Below, piece by piece: positions 17,881-26,518 of a DNA stretch of 64,000 nucleotides (within the stretch, counting starts at the first letter, position 1; the number at the start of each line of letters is the position of its first letter). The notes under the pieces are model-generated. The model did no database searches. It was not told the origin of the DNA and worked only from the letters and a program-made list of their open reading frames with translations. Position numbers and translations under genes: made by a program. Source of the stretch: Bermanella sp034112345 (lineage in GTDB: Bacteria; Pseudomonadota; Gammaproteobacteria; Pseudomonadales; Oceanobacteraceae); contig JAWUVN010000009.1 of the NCBI GenBank assembly GCA_034112345.1, positions 5,954 through 69,953 on the forward strand. Reading direction: 5' to 3'.

Positions 17881-20800
17881 TGTTTCTAAAGAACTTTGTG
17901 TACATAAATTGGGGGAATATCCCTGCCACAGAATTTGCGTTCGGTCCTATCAATCTTTTAAGTGGCGGTAACGGTTCGGGAAAAACAACTGCAGCTGATG
18001 CCATACAAACTATCATGACGGCCGCTCATGATAACTTATTTAATTACAATCCAGGCCAAGACGAAGCTACGCAAAAAGGCCGTGGCAAGCAGGTTCGAAC
18101 GCTGTCTTCTTATGTGCTTGGCTGTGACGATGGCAGTTACGCCCGTCCAGGTGGTGCCAACGGATATCTGGCGGCGGTATTTCATCCAACACAAGGTGAA
18201 AGCGGTCAGCCTTTTACGGCGGTGATTGGTGCCAGTGCGTTTATTGATAAGGCAGGTAGTCAAGCAGTTGCACGCCAGGGTGACTTCTTACTTATGATTG
18301 TTTCTGGTCATGAGTTAACACAAAGTGACTTTTTAGTCGAAGAAGACGGTAAAAAGCAGGTTGTTGCAACCGATAAAATACTCAAGCGTTTACAGAAACG
18401 ATGTGGACAGCGCGCTGTAGAAAAATACGATACTAAAAAGCAATATCTACGTCGATTATACGGTGCATTACGCGGCCGTGAAGATGCTGTGAGTGAGCGT
18501 GAAGCTTTGAACGCCGCAAAAGCATTCTCTCGTTTTATGGCTTACAAACCAGTTAAAAGTATCAATGGATTTGTTGCTAACGAAATATTAGAGAAAAAAG
18601 ATTTAGGCGAAGCCATTCGAACCGTGAGTGATTTAATGAAAACCATTCACTCAATGGAATCGGATGCTAATGCATTGATTGAAAATATTAATGTATTATT
18701 AGGCAGTAAGCAGCATAGCCAAACGTACATTGATCAATGGATTGATTACCAAGTTGCACATTATGTGGCGGCTAAAAGTCGTTACCTTGAAGATCAAAAA
18801 TCTTACAGTGACGCTAAAAACAAGCAGCAATCACTTAGATCTGATTTAAGTAATAAAGAAAGCGAGCGTGAAACCGCTGAACTGCGTCGCAAGCAATCTC
18901 GTGAGCAGCTTGTTAGCTTAGAAGCACGCCGACAAGGTATTCCTGCTTTAAAAGGTAAGGATACGCTAGAAACGGATATTGCATCTTTCAAGAAACAACT
19001 TCAGCAGCAAGCTATTTTATTGTTAGAGCAAGACAAGCAATTAAAATTCACTCTGGATGCTAGTAAAAGTATTTATAAGTCGTTACATAGCACCAGTGTG
19101 GGCACCGAGATTGGCGAGTTAATTGAACGCAGTTTCATGAAGCAAGCCAAAGAAGTTGTATCGTTAGCGGACGAAGATCAATTAGATTTTCCTAAGCTGT
19201 TAAATAAAGACATGATCGATATCTCTCCGTTAGAAGCTCACTTAGATGAGGGTATTGCTCGTCAGCAGCAGATTAATCAATGGCGCGAAAAATGGTTTAA
19301 CCCAGAATTGTCACGAGGCGGTGTAAGCTTGCGGGATCAGCTGGCAAAACTGGCAGACCGTCGAGAGCAAAAGCTACAAGCACAACAGAAAAAAATGCAG
19401 CAAATTCAACAGGATTTAGACCGCTTGCAATCTAGTCAGGTAAGTTATCCTTATTTTGTTGAAGCCGCATTAGAGGCCATTGAACGTGAATGTCCGCAGG
19501 CCGATCCAAAAGTGTTGTGTGATCACGTTGAAATACTCGACTCAGATTGGCAAAACGCCATTGAAGGTTATATCGGTGGTGCGCGATTCAGTATTGTTGT
19601 TGAAGAAGAATATGAATCGGATGCAATTCGAGTTGTTCGTAATATGCCCGGCGGTAACCGGGCACGTGTGATACAGGGCAGTAAAGCGAAACAAGATGCC
19701 GAGCGCTCAAAAGCGCCGCATAATTCCATTATGAATTTGATGAAGTTTGAACACGCTACCGCTAAGCATTATTTGTTGGCAAGTTATGGCAGTGTTGAGC
19801 AAGTGCCTGATGCACACACTTTACGTAAAACACGTCGTGGCTTAACCAAAGAAGGTATGGGTTCTGGTTCGTACTCAATGTATCGCTGTGACATGTCTGA
19901 TACCGAGTTAGTATTTGGTCAAGGTGCTCGTGAGCGTGCACAAGGTGCTAAGCAACGTGAATTTCAACATTTAGCTGAGCAAGCCAGTGTTGCACAAAAA
20001 AGCATGCGTGAAGCTCAAGATTTATTGTTATCTGTGAATCAGCTTCGTCATTTAAGTTATGCCGATCAGTTACAACAAATGGTGAGTGTGAATCGCCAAT
20101 GGCAAAACGCTGAGAAACAAATGGATCAAATTGATCTATCAGATTTTTCAGAGTTAGAAGATGAATACGAACAATTAGCAAATACGGCTCAAGAGCTAGA
20201 TGCACAAATTCAGCGCTTGGATAGCGAGTTAGGTCAAACAGCACAGCAACTAAAAGAAAGTGAAAAGCGTTGTGCCATCTTAAGTGATCACCAAGAATTT
20301 ACCGCAGAAAAAGCCGATCAAAACGAAGGTAATATTCGTAGTATTTCTAAATTGTGGCCAGACTTTGATGTAGAAAAATGCTTAGAAGAAGCCGATGCTG
20401 AATCGGATCGTACCACAGCTGAGATTGCTCAAAACCAGCAGCAATCAATCTTAAGTGAATTAAATAGTCGTGCACAAAGTTTAGATCGCGCCATTTCTGG
20501 TTATAACCAGCGGTGTCAGACAGTCGATTCAATTGTTTATGCGCCAGATTACGCCGAAGAGCACAGTGCTCAATTTTTCAAAGAAATTTGCAATGTGCAG
20601 CGCGAAGTTGATCGCATTCACAACCGTCTTAAGAACAATATCTTGGTTGAAAAACAAGATAAGCTTGGCGGCTTGAAAGATAGCTTTGATAACGCATTTG
20701 TCACTAACTTATGCCACGCCATTTATCAGTCGATTAGTGAAGGTAAGCGCACTCTAGAAGAAATGAATAACGAACTAAGGCACCACAAGTTTGGTACCGA

Positions 20801-21515
20801 TAAAGAATGTTATTGGTTTGATTGGGAGTGGGTGCCTGAATTCCGCGATTACTGGAACTTTTTTGAAGAAGTAATTAAAAATCCAATGATTGGTGAAGGA
20901 CAAACTTTATTTGAAGTAGATCTAAGTGAAAAATCAGTCAAAGTGCGTGAACAGTTAATGTCTATGTTACTTAGTGATGATGAACAAAAGGCCATGCGTG
21001 AATTAGAGCGCCTATCTGATTATCGTAATTATCGTAATTACGAAATATATAAGCAGCCAGAAGGTAAAGAGCCAATCGCGCTTTCACAATATGGCACAGG
21101 TTCCGGTGGTCAATTAGAAACCCCTGCTTACATCATTAGAAGCGCTGCAATTACATCGGCCTTTAGATTCAATCAAGGGGATACCCATTTACGCATGGTG
21201 CTGGTAGATGAGGCCTTTAGTAAAATGGATGAAACCCGTTCTAAGGAAGTGATTAGTTACTTAACAGAAAGCCTAGGACTTCAGTTGTTATTTATTATGC
21301 CAACGTCTAAGTCAGGTCCGTTTATGGACTTGATCAGTAACCAATATGTATTCAGTAAAGTACCGCTTGCTTCGGGTAAACGCGGTGAATTGAATACTCG
21401 AGTATTGGTAGATCGTCAGCAATGTAATCAAGATAAAATACAAGATTTATGGGCGCACCATAGAAGAGTCGTTAGGCAACAAGCAGAGCTCGATTTTATG
21501 GATGAGTTTGCTTAG
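17880..21515 (+). CDS. jetC: JetC/MksB-like SMC ATPase of a Wadjet-type complex
   Basis: 1211 residues with split ABC ATPase architecture. Walker A GGNGSGKTT is at 29-37, preceded by the family start FLKNFVYINWGNIPATEF. Long coiled coils run at about 290-530 and 660-960, around a small hinge-like domain (about 555-640: IEGYIGGARFSIVVEEE). The ABC signature GTGSGGQLETP is near 1072 and Walker B RMVLVDEAF near 1106-1113. All ATPase motifs look intact. JetC/MksB proteins extrude DNA loops; with the nuclease JetD/MksG they cleave small circular plasmids, and without it they act as alternative condensins. No jetD follows; the gene ends in a strong terminator at 21540. Confidence 0.88.
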   Translation: MFLKNFVYINWGNIPATEFAFGPINLLSGGNGSGKTTAADAIQTIMTAAHDNLFNYNPGQDEATQKGRGKQVRTLSSYVLGCDDGSYARPGGANGYLAAVFHPTQGESGQPFTAVIGASAFIDKAGSQAVARQGDFLLMIVSGHELTQSDFLVEEDGKKQVVATDKILKRLQKRCGQRAVEKYDTKKQYLRRLYGALRGREDAVSEREALNAAKAFSRFMAYKPVKSINGFVANEILEKKDLGEAIRTVSDLMKTIHSMESDANALIENINVLLGSKQHSQTYIDQWIDYQVAHYVAAKSRYLEDQKSYSDAKNKQQSLRSDLSNKESERETAELRRKQSREQLVSLEARRQGIPALKGKDTLETDIASFKKQLQQQAILLLEQDKQLKFTLDASKSIYKSLHSTSVGTEIGELIERSFMKQAKEVVSLADEDQLDFPKLLNKDMIDISPLEAHLDEGIARQQQINQWREKWFNPELSRGGVSLRDQLAKLADRREQKLQAQQKKMQQIQQDLDRLQSSQVSYPYFVEAALEAIERECPQADPKVLCDHVEILDSDWQNAIEGYIGGARFSIVVEEEYESDAIRVVRNMPGGNRARVIQGSKAKQDAERSKAPHNSIMNLMKFEHATAKHYLLASYGSVEQVPDAHTLRKTRRGLTKEGMGSGSYSMYRCDMSDTELVFGQGARERAQGAKQREFQHLAEQASVAQKSMREAQDLLLSVNQLRHLSYADQLQQMVSVNRQWQNAEKQMDQIDLSDFSELEDEYEQLANTAQELDAQIQRLDSELGQTAQQLKESEKRCAILSDHQEFTAEKADQNEGNIRSISKLWPDFDVEKCLEEADAESDRTTAEIAQNQQQSILSELNSRAQSLDRAISGYNQRCQTVDSIVYAPDYAEEHSAQFFKEICNVQREVDRIHNRLKNNILVEKQDKLGGLKDSFDNAFVTNLCHAIYQSISEGKRTLEEMNNELRHHKFGTDKECYWFDWEWVPEFRDYWNFFEEVIKNPMIGEGQTLFEVDLSEKSVKVREQLMSMLLSDDEQKAMRELERLSDYRNYRNYEIYKQPEGKEPIALSQYGTGSGGQLETPAYIIRSAAITSAFRFNQGDTHLRMVLVDEAFSKMDETRSKEVISYLTESLGLQLLFIMPTSKSGPFMDLISNQYVFSKVPLASGKRGELNTRVLVDRQQCNQDKIQDLWAHHRRVVRQQAELDFMDEFA

Positions 21516-21539
21516 TCTGTTTTAAATATCACGTAAAAT

Positions 21540-21573
21540 AAAAGGGGACTGGCTTGCACCAATCCCCTTTTTT
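21540..21573 (+). terminator. Intrinsic terminator of the jetABC operon
   Basis: AAAAGGGGA at 21540-21548 pairs with TCCCCTTTT from 21563, with an inner TGG/CCA stem, followed by six T residues. It closes the three-gene SMC operon 25 bases after the jetC stop and shows that no fourth gene belongs to the transcript. Confidence 0.9.
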
Positions 21574-21719
21574 GGGTTTAACCTAACGGAAAATTATGGC
21601 CTGCGAGGCCTTGTTGAGGCTCAAGCAAGGTTAAGAACGGATACGCATCAAGAGTTCATTGCGTACAGCTGCGTTATTCGTTATCCACACCTGCTTTATA
21701 ATCAAGGAAGTATCAGGCA
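21574..21719. other. Short gene-free gap with a perfect DnaA-box match
   Basis: No reading frame is supported here. The gap contains one perfect TTATCCACA (21681-21689). A single box is expected by chance every few hundred kilobases per exact nonamer, so it may be functional or incidental. No second box or AT-rich unwinding element was seen nearby. Confidence 0.4.
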
Positions 21720-21745
21720 TAAAAAAAGACGATCAAAGATCGCCT
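21720..21745 (-). terminator. Intrinsic terminator of the 44-codon gene
   Basis: On the minus strand an 8-pair stem (AGGCGATC/GATCGTCT with one G-U pair) around a TTT loop is followed by seven T residues. The stem is complete only as minus-strand RNA. It lies 26 bases after the stop of the small gene at 21771-21905 and supports that gene being transcribed. Confidence 0.85.
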
Positions 21746-21770
21746 TTATATGTGCGCCGCTATTTTAAAT

Positions 21771-21905
21771 TTAGCGTCTGCGACGTATTTGCTTACGAGG
21801 CATTGGATGCTGCTCTTCCGTTTTAATTCGGATAGCTTCTAACTTTTGTGGTTCTGTTAGTTGCTGTAAAAACACTCGAACCGATTCTAACCATGACTGC
21901 AACAT
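21771..21905 (-). CDS. Small basic protein of 44 residues, unrecognised
   Basis: The frame starts with ATG at 21905, preceded by GGGAG six bases upstream, and ends 26 bases before a minus-strand terminator. The product has an N-terminal amphipathic helix (MLQSWLESVRVFLQQLTEPQ), a mixed-charge middle (KLEAIRIKTEE) and a strongly basic C terminus (PRKQIRRRR). I do not recognise the family. The combination of ribosome-binding site, open frame and dedicated terminator makes it more than a chance frame. The basic tail suggests nucleic-acid, ribosome or membrane-surface binding. It is transcribed convergently towards jetC. Confidence 0.65.
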   Translation of the reverse strand: MLQSWLESVRVFLQQLTEPQKLEAIRIKTEEQHPMPRKQIRRRR

Positions 21906-22082
21906 ATTTAACTCCCATTGCTATATAACTTTAGTATAGCCATTTAATGGGGGCTTTTCCTAGTATTGCAATGAAAAAAGACCGTACATATCAACATGAT
22001 GACCAGTTTGAATGAAGTTTTTCTTTATTTTCAATAGGTTAGCCCATAAACACACTTTAAGTGATCTTATGGGGATTTGTAT
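21906..22082. other. Spacer with a nested inverted repeat after the cytochrome operon
   Basis: No gene is seen. CCCATAA (22043-22049) pairs with TTATGGG (22067-22073), and inside it CAC-TTTAA-GTG pairs, giving a two-part hairpin 10 bases past the stop of the beta-helix cytochrome gene. There is no T-run on either strand. The promoter of the 44-codon gene should also lie here, but I could not identify it. Confidence 0.5.
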
Positions 22083-23591
22083 TTATTCAGTGATGCTTAA
22101 CATGTATTTAGCCGCCGCCAAGCGGGTTTCAGGGTCTAGGTAGTTTTGCGGGGGCATCTCTGGGTAGTCTTCACGGTTTTTAGTTGGGCTGTTAATGAAG
22201 TCTGCAATCCCTTGGGGGTTGTCCATGTATAAAGCTTGAATGATTTGTACTGGCGGGCCGATTAAACGACCTGTGTAGCTGTGGCAACCGGCACAGATGC
22301 CTAGGTAGGCCACTTCGCCACGCTCTTCTCCTGTGATGGTGCGTGCTGGCACAGGTTCATCTAATAAATAGGTTTCGATGTTGTCGGTATTGGTGAAGTC
22401 ACAGTCTTTCCAATCTTTTAAACCGATGGAGGTATAGCGGTGGCGGTTGATAATACAGCTGCCTTTACTTTCGCCAACACGAATAATATCGGGTTTGCCT
22501 TGTTTAAATTCTGTCAGTAATAATGCTTTGGCTTCTGGCAACGTGTCGTATCCATTATTACGCATAACGTTATTCAAAATTTTCACGCCGTCAGGGTTTG
22601 GGTCGGACAGAGGGTCTATGGTAACACCGGGTGCGTTGGCATGGTCGGTAATTAAAATGGCCGCGGTTTTATTATCGACAATTAAATTATCTTCAATCAC
22701 AACATCGTCAGCCGCCATAATTAAAATGCCTGTACCAGATGGAATCCCTCCAACCATTGAGCCAGGGGCACCAAAGTTTTTATGATTGTTTGCTTGAATG
22801 AAATTATTTCGAATGATGACGTCGTATGTGGTTTTAATAGGTAGGCCCGGTGTTACAAACGCCAAGATGCCTCCAGTATTGTTATAGGCAAAATTATTTT
22901 CCACTATGGCGTGACGAGAGTTTTCAATTTCGATACCTGCCACACTGTCATAAACAACATTATGCGCAACATGAATGTTGTCACTCATGCCAATGTAAAT
23001 GGCAGCATCTTCAATTCCTGAAACAATATTATGTTCAACAATACCGTTTTTTCCAAGCTGAGGAAAAATTCCATAAACACCACTGTCAGCAATAATGTTA
23101 TTACGAATTTCAAAGTTATTTCCCGCTTGGCCCATGATGGCATTGCCTTTGTAATTGGCAATTTCTAAATTTTCCACAACAAAATTATTGCCCGAATATA
23201 AAATGGCATCGTTTAATATTTTTTTACCATCCAGTCGTGCCCGCTGCCCTTCTTTAATAACACCAATGATTCGGATGTCATCTTTGTCGATGTAAACCGT
23301 TTCATGATAATCGCCAGGCATTATTTGTATAGTGTCACCAGGCTGGGCTTTTTTTACTGCACTCATAATGCTTTCTCCGTCATTCACCACAAGGGTGTTA
23401 TTGCTGAGTGATGTGCCCTGAGGGGAAGCGTTTGCATCTTGATCCTTTGATGCGTCATAGCCATCGAAATATTGCTTTCCTGCTGAGCTATCGGTAATAA
23501 CGGGGAGTGCATCATTACTGTTGCCCATGTACAAGCCAATACCAAATGCACTGACTATGAGAATCAAAGATAAGGGTTTTCCTATGTTCAT
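22083..23591 (-). CDS. Parallel beta-helix protein fused to a C-terminal cytochrome c domain
   Basis: 502 residues from the ATG at 23591, which has AGAGGA six bases upstream; an earlier in-frame start adds 14 atypical residues. An N-terminal hydrophobic segment (about 5-25) is a signal or anchor. Residues from about 75 to 360 are a right-handed parallel beta-helix with many NNxI/VVIEDN-type rungs, like NosD/carbohydrate-binding PbH1 repeats. A monohaem cytochrome c domain follows, with CAGCH at 433-437 and a probable axial Met near 479 (EMPPQ). It is the third gene of a tight operon with a diheme peroxidase and a diheme cytochrome. Function is unknown; an electron-accepting periplasmic oxidase or binding protein is an inference. 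Confidence 0.85.
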   Translation of the reverse strand: MNIGKPLSLILIVSAFGIGLYMGNSNDALPVITDSSAGKQYFDGYDASKDQDANASPQGTSLSNNTLVVNDGESIMSAVKKAQPGDTIQIMPGDYHETVYIDKDDIRIIGVIKEGQRARLDGKKILNDAILYSGNNFVVENLEIANYKGNAIMGQAGNNFEIRNNIIADSGVYGIFPQLGKNGIVEHNIVSGIEDAAIYIGMSDNIHVAHNVVYDSVAGIEIENSRHAIVENNFAYNNTGGILAFVTPGLPIKTTYDVIIRNNFIQANNHKNFGAPGSMVGGIPSGTGILIMAADDVVIEDNLIVDNKTAAILITDHANAPGVTIDPLSDPNPDGVKILNNVMRNNGYDTLPEAKALLLTEFKQGKPDIIRVGESKGSCIINRHRYTSIGLKDWKDCDFTNTDNIETYLLDEPVPARTITGEERGEVAYLGICAGCHSYTGRLIGPPVQIIQALYMDNPQGIADFINSPTKNREDYPEMPPQNYLDPETRLAAAKYMLSITE

Positions 23592-23592
23592 T

Positions 23593-24783
23593 TTATTGTC
23601 CTCTATTGGGTGTGTTTTTATTCTTTTCGTCAACGGTGGTAAGTCCCGAAGGTACGTACTTTGGGATTTTTGGGGTTAAACTTTCATCTGTTAAGGTGGC
23701 TAAAAAATCCACTAAACGTTGAATTTCTATGTCGCGTAAATTGGGCTCTGATATGTGCCAATGCAATAGTAGTTCTTCACCTTCTGGTACCGAATTACCG
23801 CGACCATCGTTATAAAATTTAATGGCGTCGGTTAAATTTTCATAGCGCCCCGAGTGCATGTAGGGTGCGGTTTTCACTATATTTCGTAACGTGGGGACTT
23901 TGAAACCGCCCCGTAATTTTTTTTCTTTGTAGGTGGATTCAGCACCAATGTCTCTGGGCATACCTTCAGGTTCTGGTGTGCCTATGACCGCAACTTGATT
24001 GTTGGTAAATAACGGAGGCTGGTGACATTCCGCACAACGGGCCACAAAGGATCGAAAAATATTAAGCCCTTCGATTTCATTGTCACTAAGTGCTTGGTGG
24101 TAGCCGTGAGCATATTGGTCGTATCGACTGTTTAATGAAATTAAGCTGGATTGAAATGCGGTTAATGCTTGGTAAACCTGATTTAAGTTAAATGATTTTT
24201 CTTGTGGAAAAGCGTGGGTGAACATTTTCATGTATTGGACATTACGGCTCAAAGTATTTTTTAAATTTTCAGGGGTGTTGCCCATTTCCATTGGATTGAA
24301 TAACGGTCCTTGAGCTTGTTCTTCTAAGCTGGAGGCGCGAGCATCCCAAAAAAAAGCATCAATAAACGCAAGGTTCCAAAGGGTTGGTGCACTGCGGCTA
24401 CCTTTTTCACCAGTAATGCCAATGCTGCGATCCAAATCATCACTGAACCCTTTGCTAGGCTGGTGGCAACTGGCACAAGATTGAGAGTGGTCTTTTGAAA
24501 GAACTGGGTCAAAAAATAAATAGCGTCCTAAATCAATTTGTTGAGGGGTAAAGCCATCCCTATGAGGCGGTAGAGAAGTTTGTGTGCCTCCTAATCCTCG
24601 GTTTTGAACCGAGTTATAAAATTGATACTGGGTGACCAAACGACAGCGATTATTTTCGTCCAGTTTAAAGCTGGGAGGGCAGTGTTCTCTCAAGGTATAT
24701 TGAGAGGGTGTATCGCTACCAGCAACCGTGCAAGAAATGACAAGTAAAAATGAGGCGATTATAGCCGGGGCGTGAATCACCAT
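23593..24783 (-). CDS. Diheme cytochrome c peroxidase/MauG family lipoprotein
   Basis: 396 residues. A lipobox-like VISC places the lipidated cysteine at about residue 18. The two haem sites are CASCH (103-107) and CAECH (250-254), the spacing of bacterial diheme peroxidases and MauG. The region GSRSAPTLWNLAF and the C-terminal LRNIVKTAPYMHSG with axial Met are typical of the CcpA/MauG superfamily. It either reduces H2O2 or oxidises a partner protein by long-range electron transfer. Its start lies 1 base after the c4-like cytochrome stop, and its stop lies 1 base before the beta-helix gene, so the three are certainly co-translated. Confidence 0.9.
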   Translation of the reverse strand: MVIHAPAIIASFLLVISCTVAGSDTPSQYTLREHCPPSFKLDENNRCRLVTQYQFYNSVQNRGLGGTQTSLPPHRDGFTPQQIDLGRYLFFDPVLSKDHSQSCASCHQPSKGFSDDLDRSIGITGEKGSRSAPTLWNLAFIDAFFWDARASSLEEQAQGPLFNPMEMGNTPENLKNTLSRNVQYMKMFTHAFPQEKSFNLNQVYQALTAFQSSLISLNSRYDQYAHGYHQALSDNEIEGLNIFRSFVARCAECHQPPLFTNNQVAVIGTPEPEGMPRDIGAESTYKEKKLRGGFKVPTLRNIVKTAPYMHSGRYENLTDAIKFYNDGRGNSVPEGEELLLHWHISEPNLRDIEIQRLVDFLATLTDESLTPKIPKYVPSGLTTVDEKNKNTPNRGQ

Positions 24784-24784
24784 A

Positions 24785-25420
24785 CTATTGGCTTTGCTGT
24801 GTTAGATATTCAATGATTTTAGGTAACTCTTGCTCTGGTGTGACCTTGCTCATCATGGCCATTTGTCGGCCTAGCTTGTCTTTGGTGTGAGTACCACGAA
24901 TACCTTGGCGAAAGTGGCTGATCTGTAGTTCTAAATACTGCGCAGATAAATGATTAAGTTTAGGGGCTTTCAAAGCGAGATTACCCATGCCGTTACGTCC
25001 ATGACATGCACCGCAACGAGCTTGGTAATATCCACCGCCTTTTTTGATGTTCGCTTTATTGGCAGTTTGATTCGATGGCTGTTTGGCACCAGTAAGTTTT
25101 TCAATGTAAGTGCTTACTATTGCAATATCCTGCTTAGAGAGCGTGCTTACGATGACTTGCATTTGTTTACCGTGAACGTCTTTTTTATGGCTACCCCTAA
25201 TGCCTGTTTTAAAGTTCAAAAGCTGTTGTTTTGTATACCAAGCAAACTGACCTGCCAAAGGAGGCGCATTAAGAACGGTGTTGCCTTCACCATTGCTGCC
25301 ATGGCATTGAGTGCAAGAGGCAAATAATTGAGCATCTTGTTGAGATCGAGCTGAGCAGCTTAATAGGATAAAAGAGATTAAAGCGATAAAACGCAGGTGT
25401 ATAAATTTCACAGCCTTCAC
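24785..25420 (-). CDS. Diheme cytochrome c4-like lipoprotein
   Basis: 211 residues with two class I cytochrome c domains. Haem sites are CTQCH (36-40) and CGACH (136-140). The two halves are internal repeats: FKTGIRGSHKKDVHGKQM in the first and FRQGIRGTHTKDKLGRQM in the second, each supplying an axial Met. A lipobox ILLSC places the lipid anchor at Cys22. The start is GTG, at 25420 or 25411; the AAGG just before 25411 leaves the choice open. As first gene of the operon it probably shuttles electrons to or from the peroxidase and the beta-helix cytochrome. Confidence 0.88.
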   Translation of the reverse strand: MKAVKFIHLRFIALISFILLSCSARSQQDAQLFASCTQCHGSNGEGNTVLNAPPLAGQFAWYTKQQLLNFKTGIRGSHKKDVHGKQMQVIVSTLSKQDIAIVSTYIEKLTGAKQPSNQTANKANIKKGGGYYQARCGACHGRNGMGNLALKAPKLNHLSAQYLELQISHFRQGIRGTHTKDKLGRQMAMMSKVTPEQELPKIIEYLTQQSQ

Positions 25421-25566
25421 TCAGTCATAACTTAAGGGTGGGTAAGCATAGAAAAATGAAGGGATTAGCACCAATCAATTCCTAAAATTGAGTGTTCAAT
25501 AAGTGAAAAACCTAGGTGTTTGGCGGAATTGGTGGTCTTTAAGGGGATGACTAGGAAGTAAGGGTC

Positions 25567-25607
25567 ATAAAAAAACGCGCACTTAATACAAGTTAAGGGC
25601 GCGTTTT
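25567..25607 (-). terminator. Intrinsic terminator of suhB
   Basis: AAAACGCGC (25572-25580) pairs with GCGCGTTTT (25599-25607), with an inner TTAA/TTAA stem. On the minus strand the hairpin is followed by seven T residues (the A-run at 25569-25575). It lies 26 bases after the suhB stop. Confidence 0.88.
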
Positions 25608-25632
25608 ATATATCAGAGCGGGTTCTATTTAA

Positions 25633-26415
25633 TTAGATCGACGCTTTAATGACTGATTTTAATAGCTTAGGGTTCGATGCAATGATATCGCCTTCAGCGC
25701 TGTAGTCTGCACCACCAGTAAAGTCAGTTAGTAATGCACCAGCTTCTTTAGCAATTAAGGCACCGGCTTTAAGAGATGTATGGTCAACGTTGCTCAACCA
25801 TACTGCATCTAATTGGCCTGCCGCTAGGTGAGCAAGGCTTAGAGCGTCATCGCCAAGAGCGCGGATGTTGCGGGTTTCGCAGCTTAATTTGTTTAAGCGT
25901 TCACGAATGCGGTCGTTGCGTTCGTTCTGGGCTAGGCCAGGAAATTTAATGGCTAATAATGATTCGTTTAGCTTTGATTTGATGCCTGTACGCATACGAC
26001 GGCCGCTTAGTTCAGCGCCACGTCCACGGCTAGAAGTGAATTCTTGGCCATTGGCAGGATTCATAATAATCGCGTGCTCTGTTTTACCTGCAATTTCGCA
26101 AGTTAAAACGATGCTGTACAAGGGTAAGCGGTTACGGAAGTTTTCTTCGCCTTCTAATGGATTGATACTCCAAACAGTTCCAGAAGGCTTTTCAGGATCT
26201 TGGCGACCTGTTTCACGACCAGCAAAGCTGTCGTCAGTAAAGTGCTTACGCATTTTGAAGATAACTTGTTTTTCAGTGCCAATGGCACAGTCAGCAATGA
26301 ATTTGCTGATCTCTTGCTCAGTAGCACGCTCAAAATCAAAGCGATCTACTGCGTGTACGAGTTCTTCTCCGGCTTCCCGCAGTACGCGCAGGGCTAAATT
26401 TACCATGGGTTGCAT
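25633..26415 (-). CDS. suhB: SuhB-like inositol monophosphatase homologue with eroded catalytic site
   Basis: 260 residues from the ATG at 26415 (MQPMVNLALR matches the family start; an upstream GTG adds four residues). The IMPase fold is clear (EEFTSSRGRGAELSGRRMR-type segments, KEAGALLTDFTGG). The canonical metal motif DPxDGT reads NPLEGEEN, so the two aspartates are Asn85 and Glu88, and the C-terminal WDxAAG reads TSLKAG. Glu68 (RETG) is kept. I infer that phosphatase activity is lost or severely reduced. E. coli SuhB also works with NusA in ribosomal RNA antitermination, a role reported to be independent of catalysis, and this protein may keep only that. It is divergent from trmJ, as in relatives. 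Confidence 0.88.
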   Translation of the reverse strand: MQPMVNLALRVLREAGEELVHAVDRFDFERATEQEISKFIADCAIGTEKQVIFKMRKHFTDDSFAGRETGRQDPEKPSGTVWSINPLEGEENFRNRLPLYSIVLTCEIAGKTEHAIIMNPANGQEFTSSRGRGAELSGRRMRTGIKSKLNESLLAIKFPGLAQNERNDRIRERLNKLSCETRNIRALGDDALSLAHLAAGQLDAVWLSNVDHTSLKAGALIAKEAGALLTDFTGGADYSAEGDIIASNPKLLKSVIKASI

Positions 26416-26518
26416 AGGATAAAACACTCAGTAATTTGAAGGGGCGCGTATTCTAGCAAAAACTTTTCGAGACTCGAAGCAAAACTAGGTACACTTAGGG
26501 TAATTTCTTATTGTTTTT

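Noticed and set aside
21681..21689. Replication origin signalled by a DnaA box
   Set aside because: Only one box, no clustered copies, no dnaA/dnaN or gidA neighbours.
21574..22082. Search for jetD downstream of jetC
   Set aside because: Only a 44-codon opposite-strand gene and spacer are present; no nuclease-sized frame on either strand.
25865..26422. 185-codon open frame antisense to suhB
   Set aside because: It lies entirely opposite the well-supported suhB frame and shows no family signature; such frames are common opposite conserved genes.
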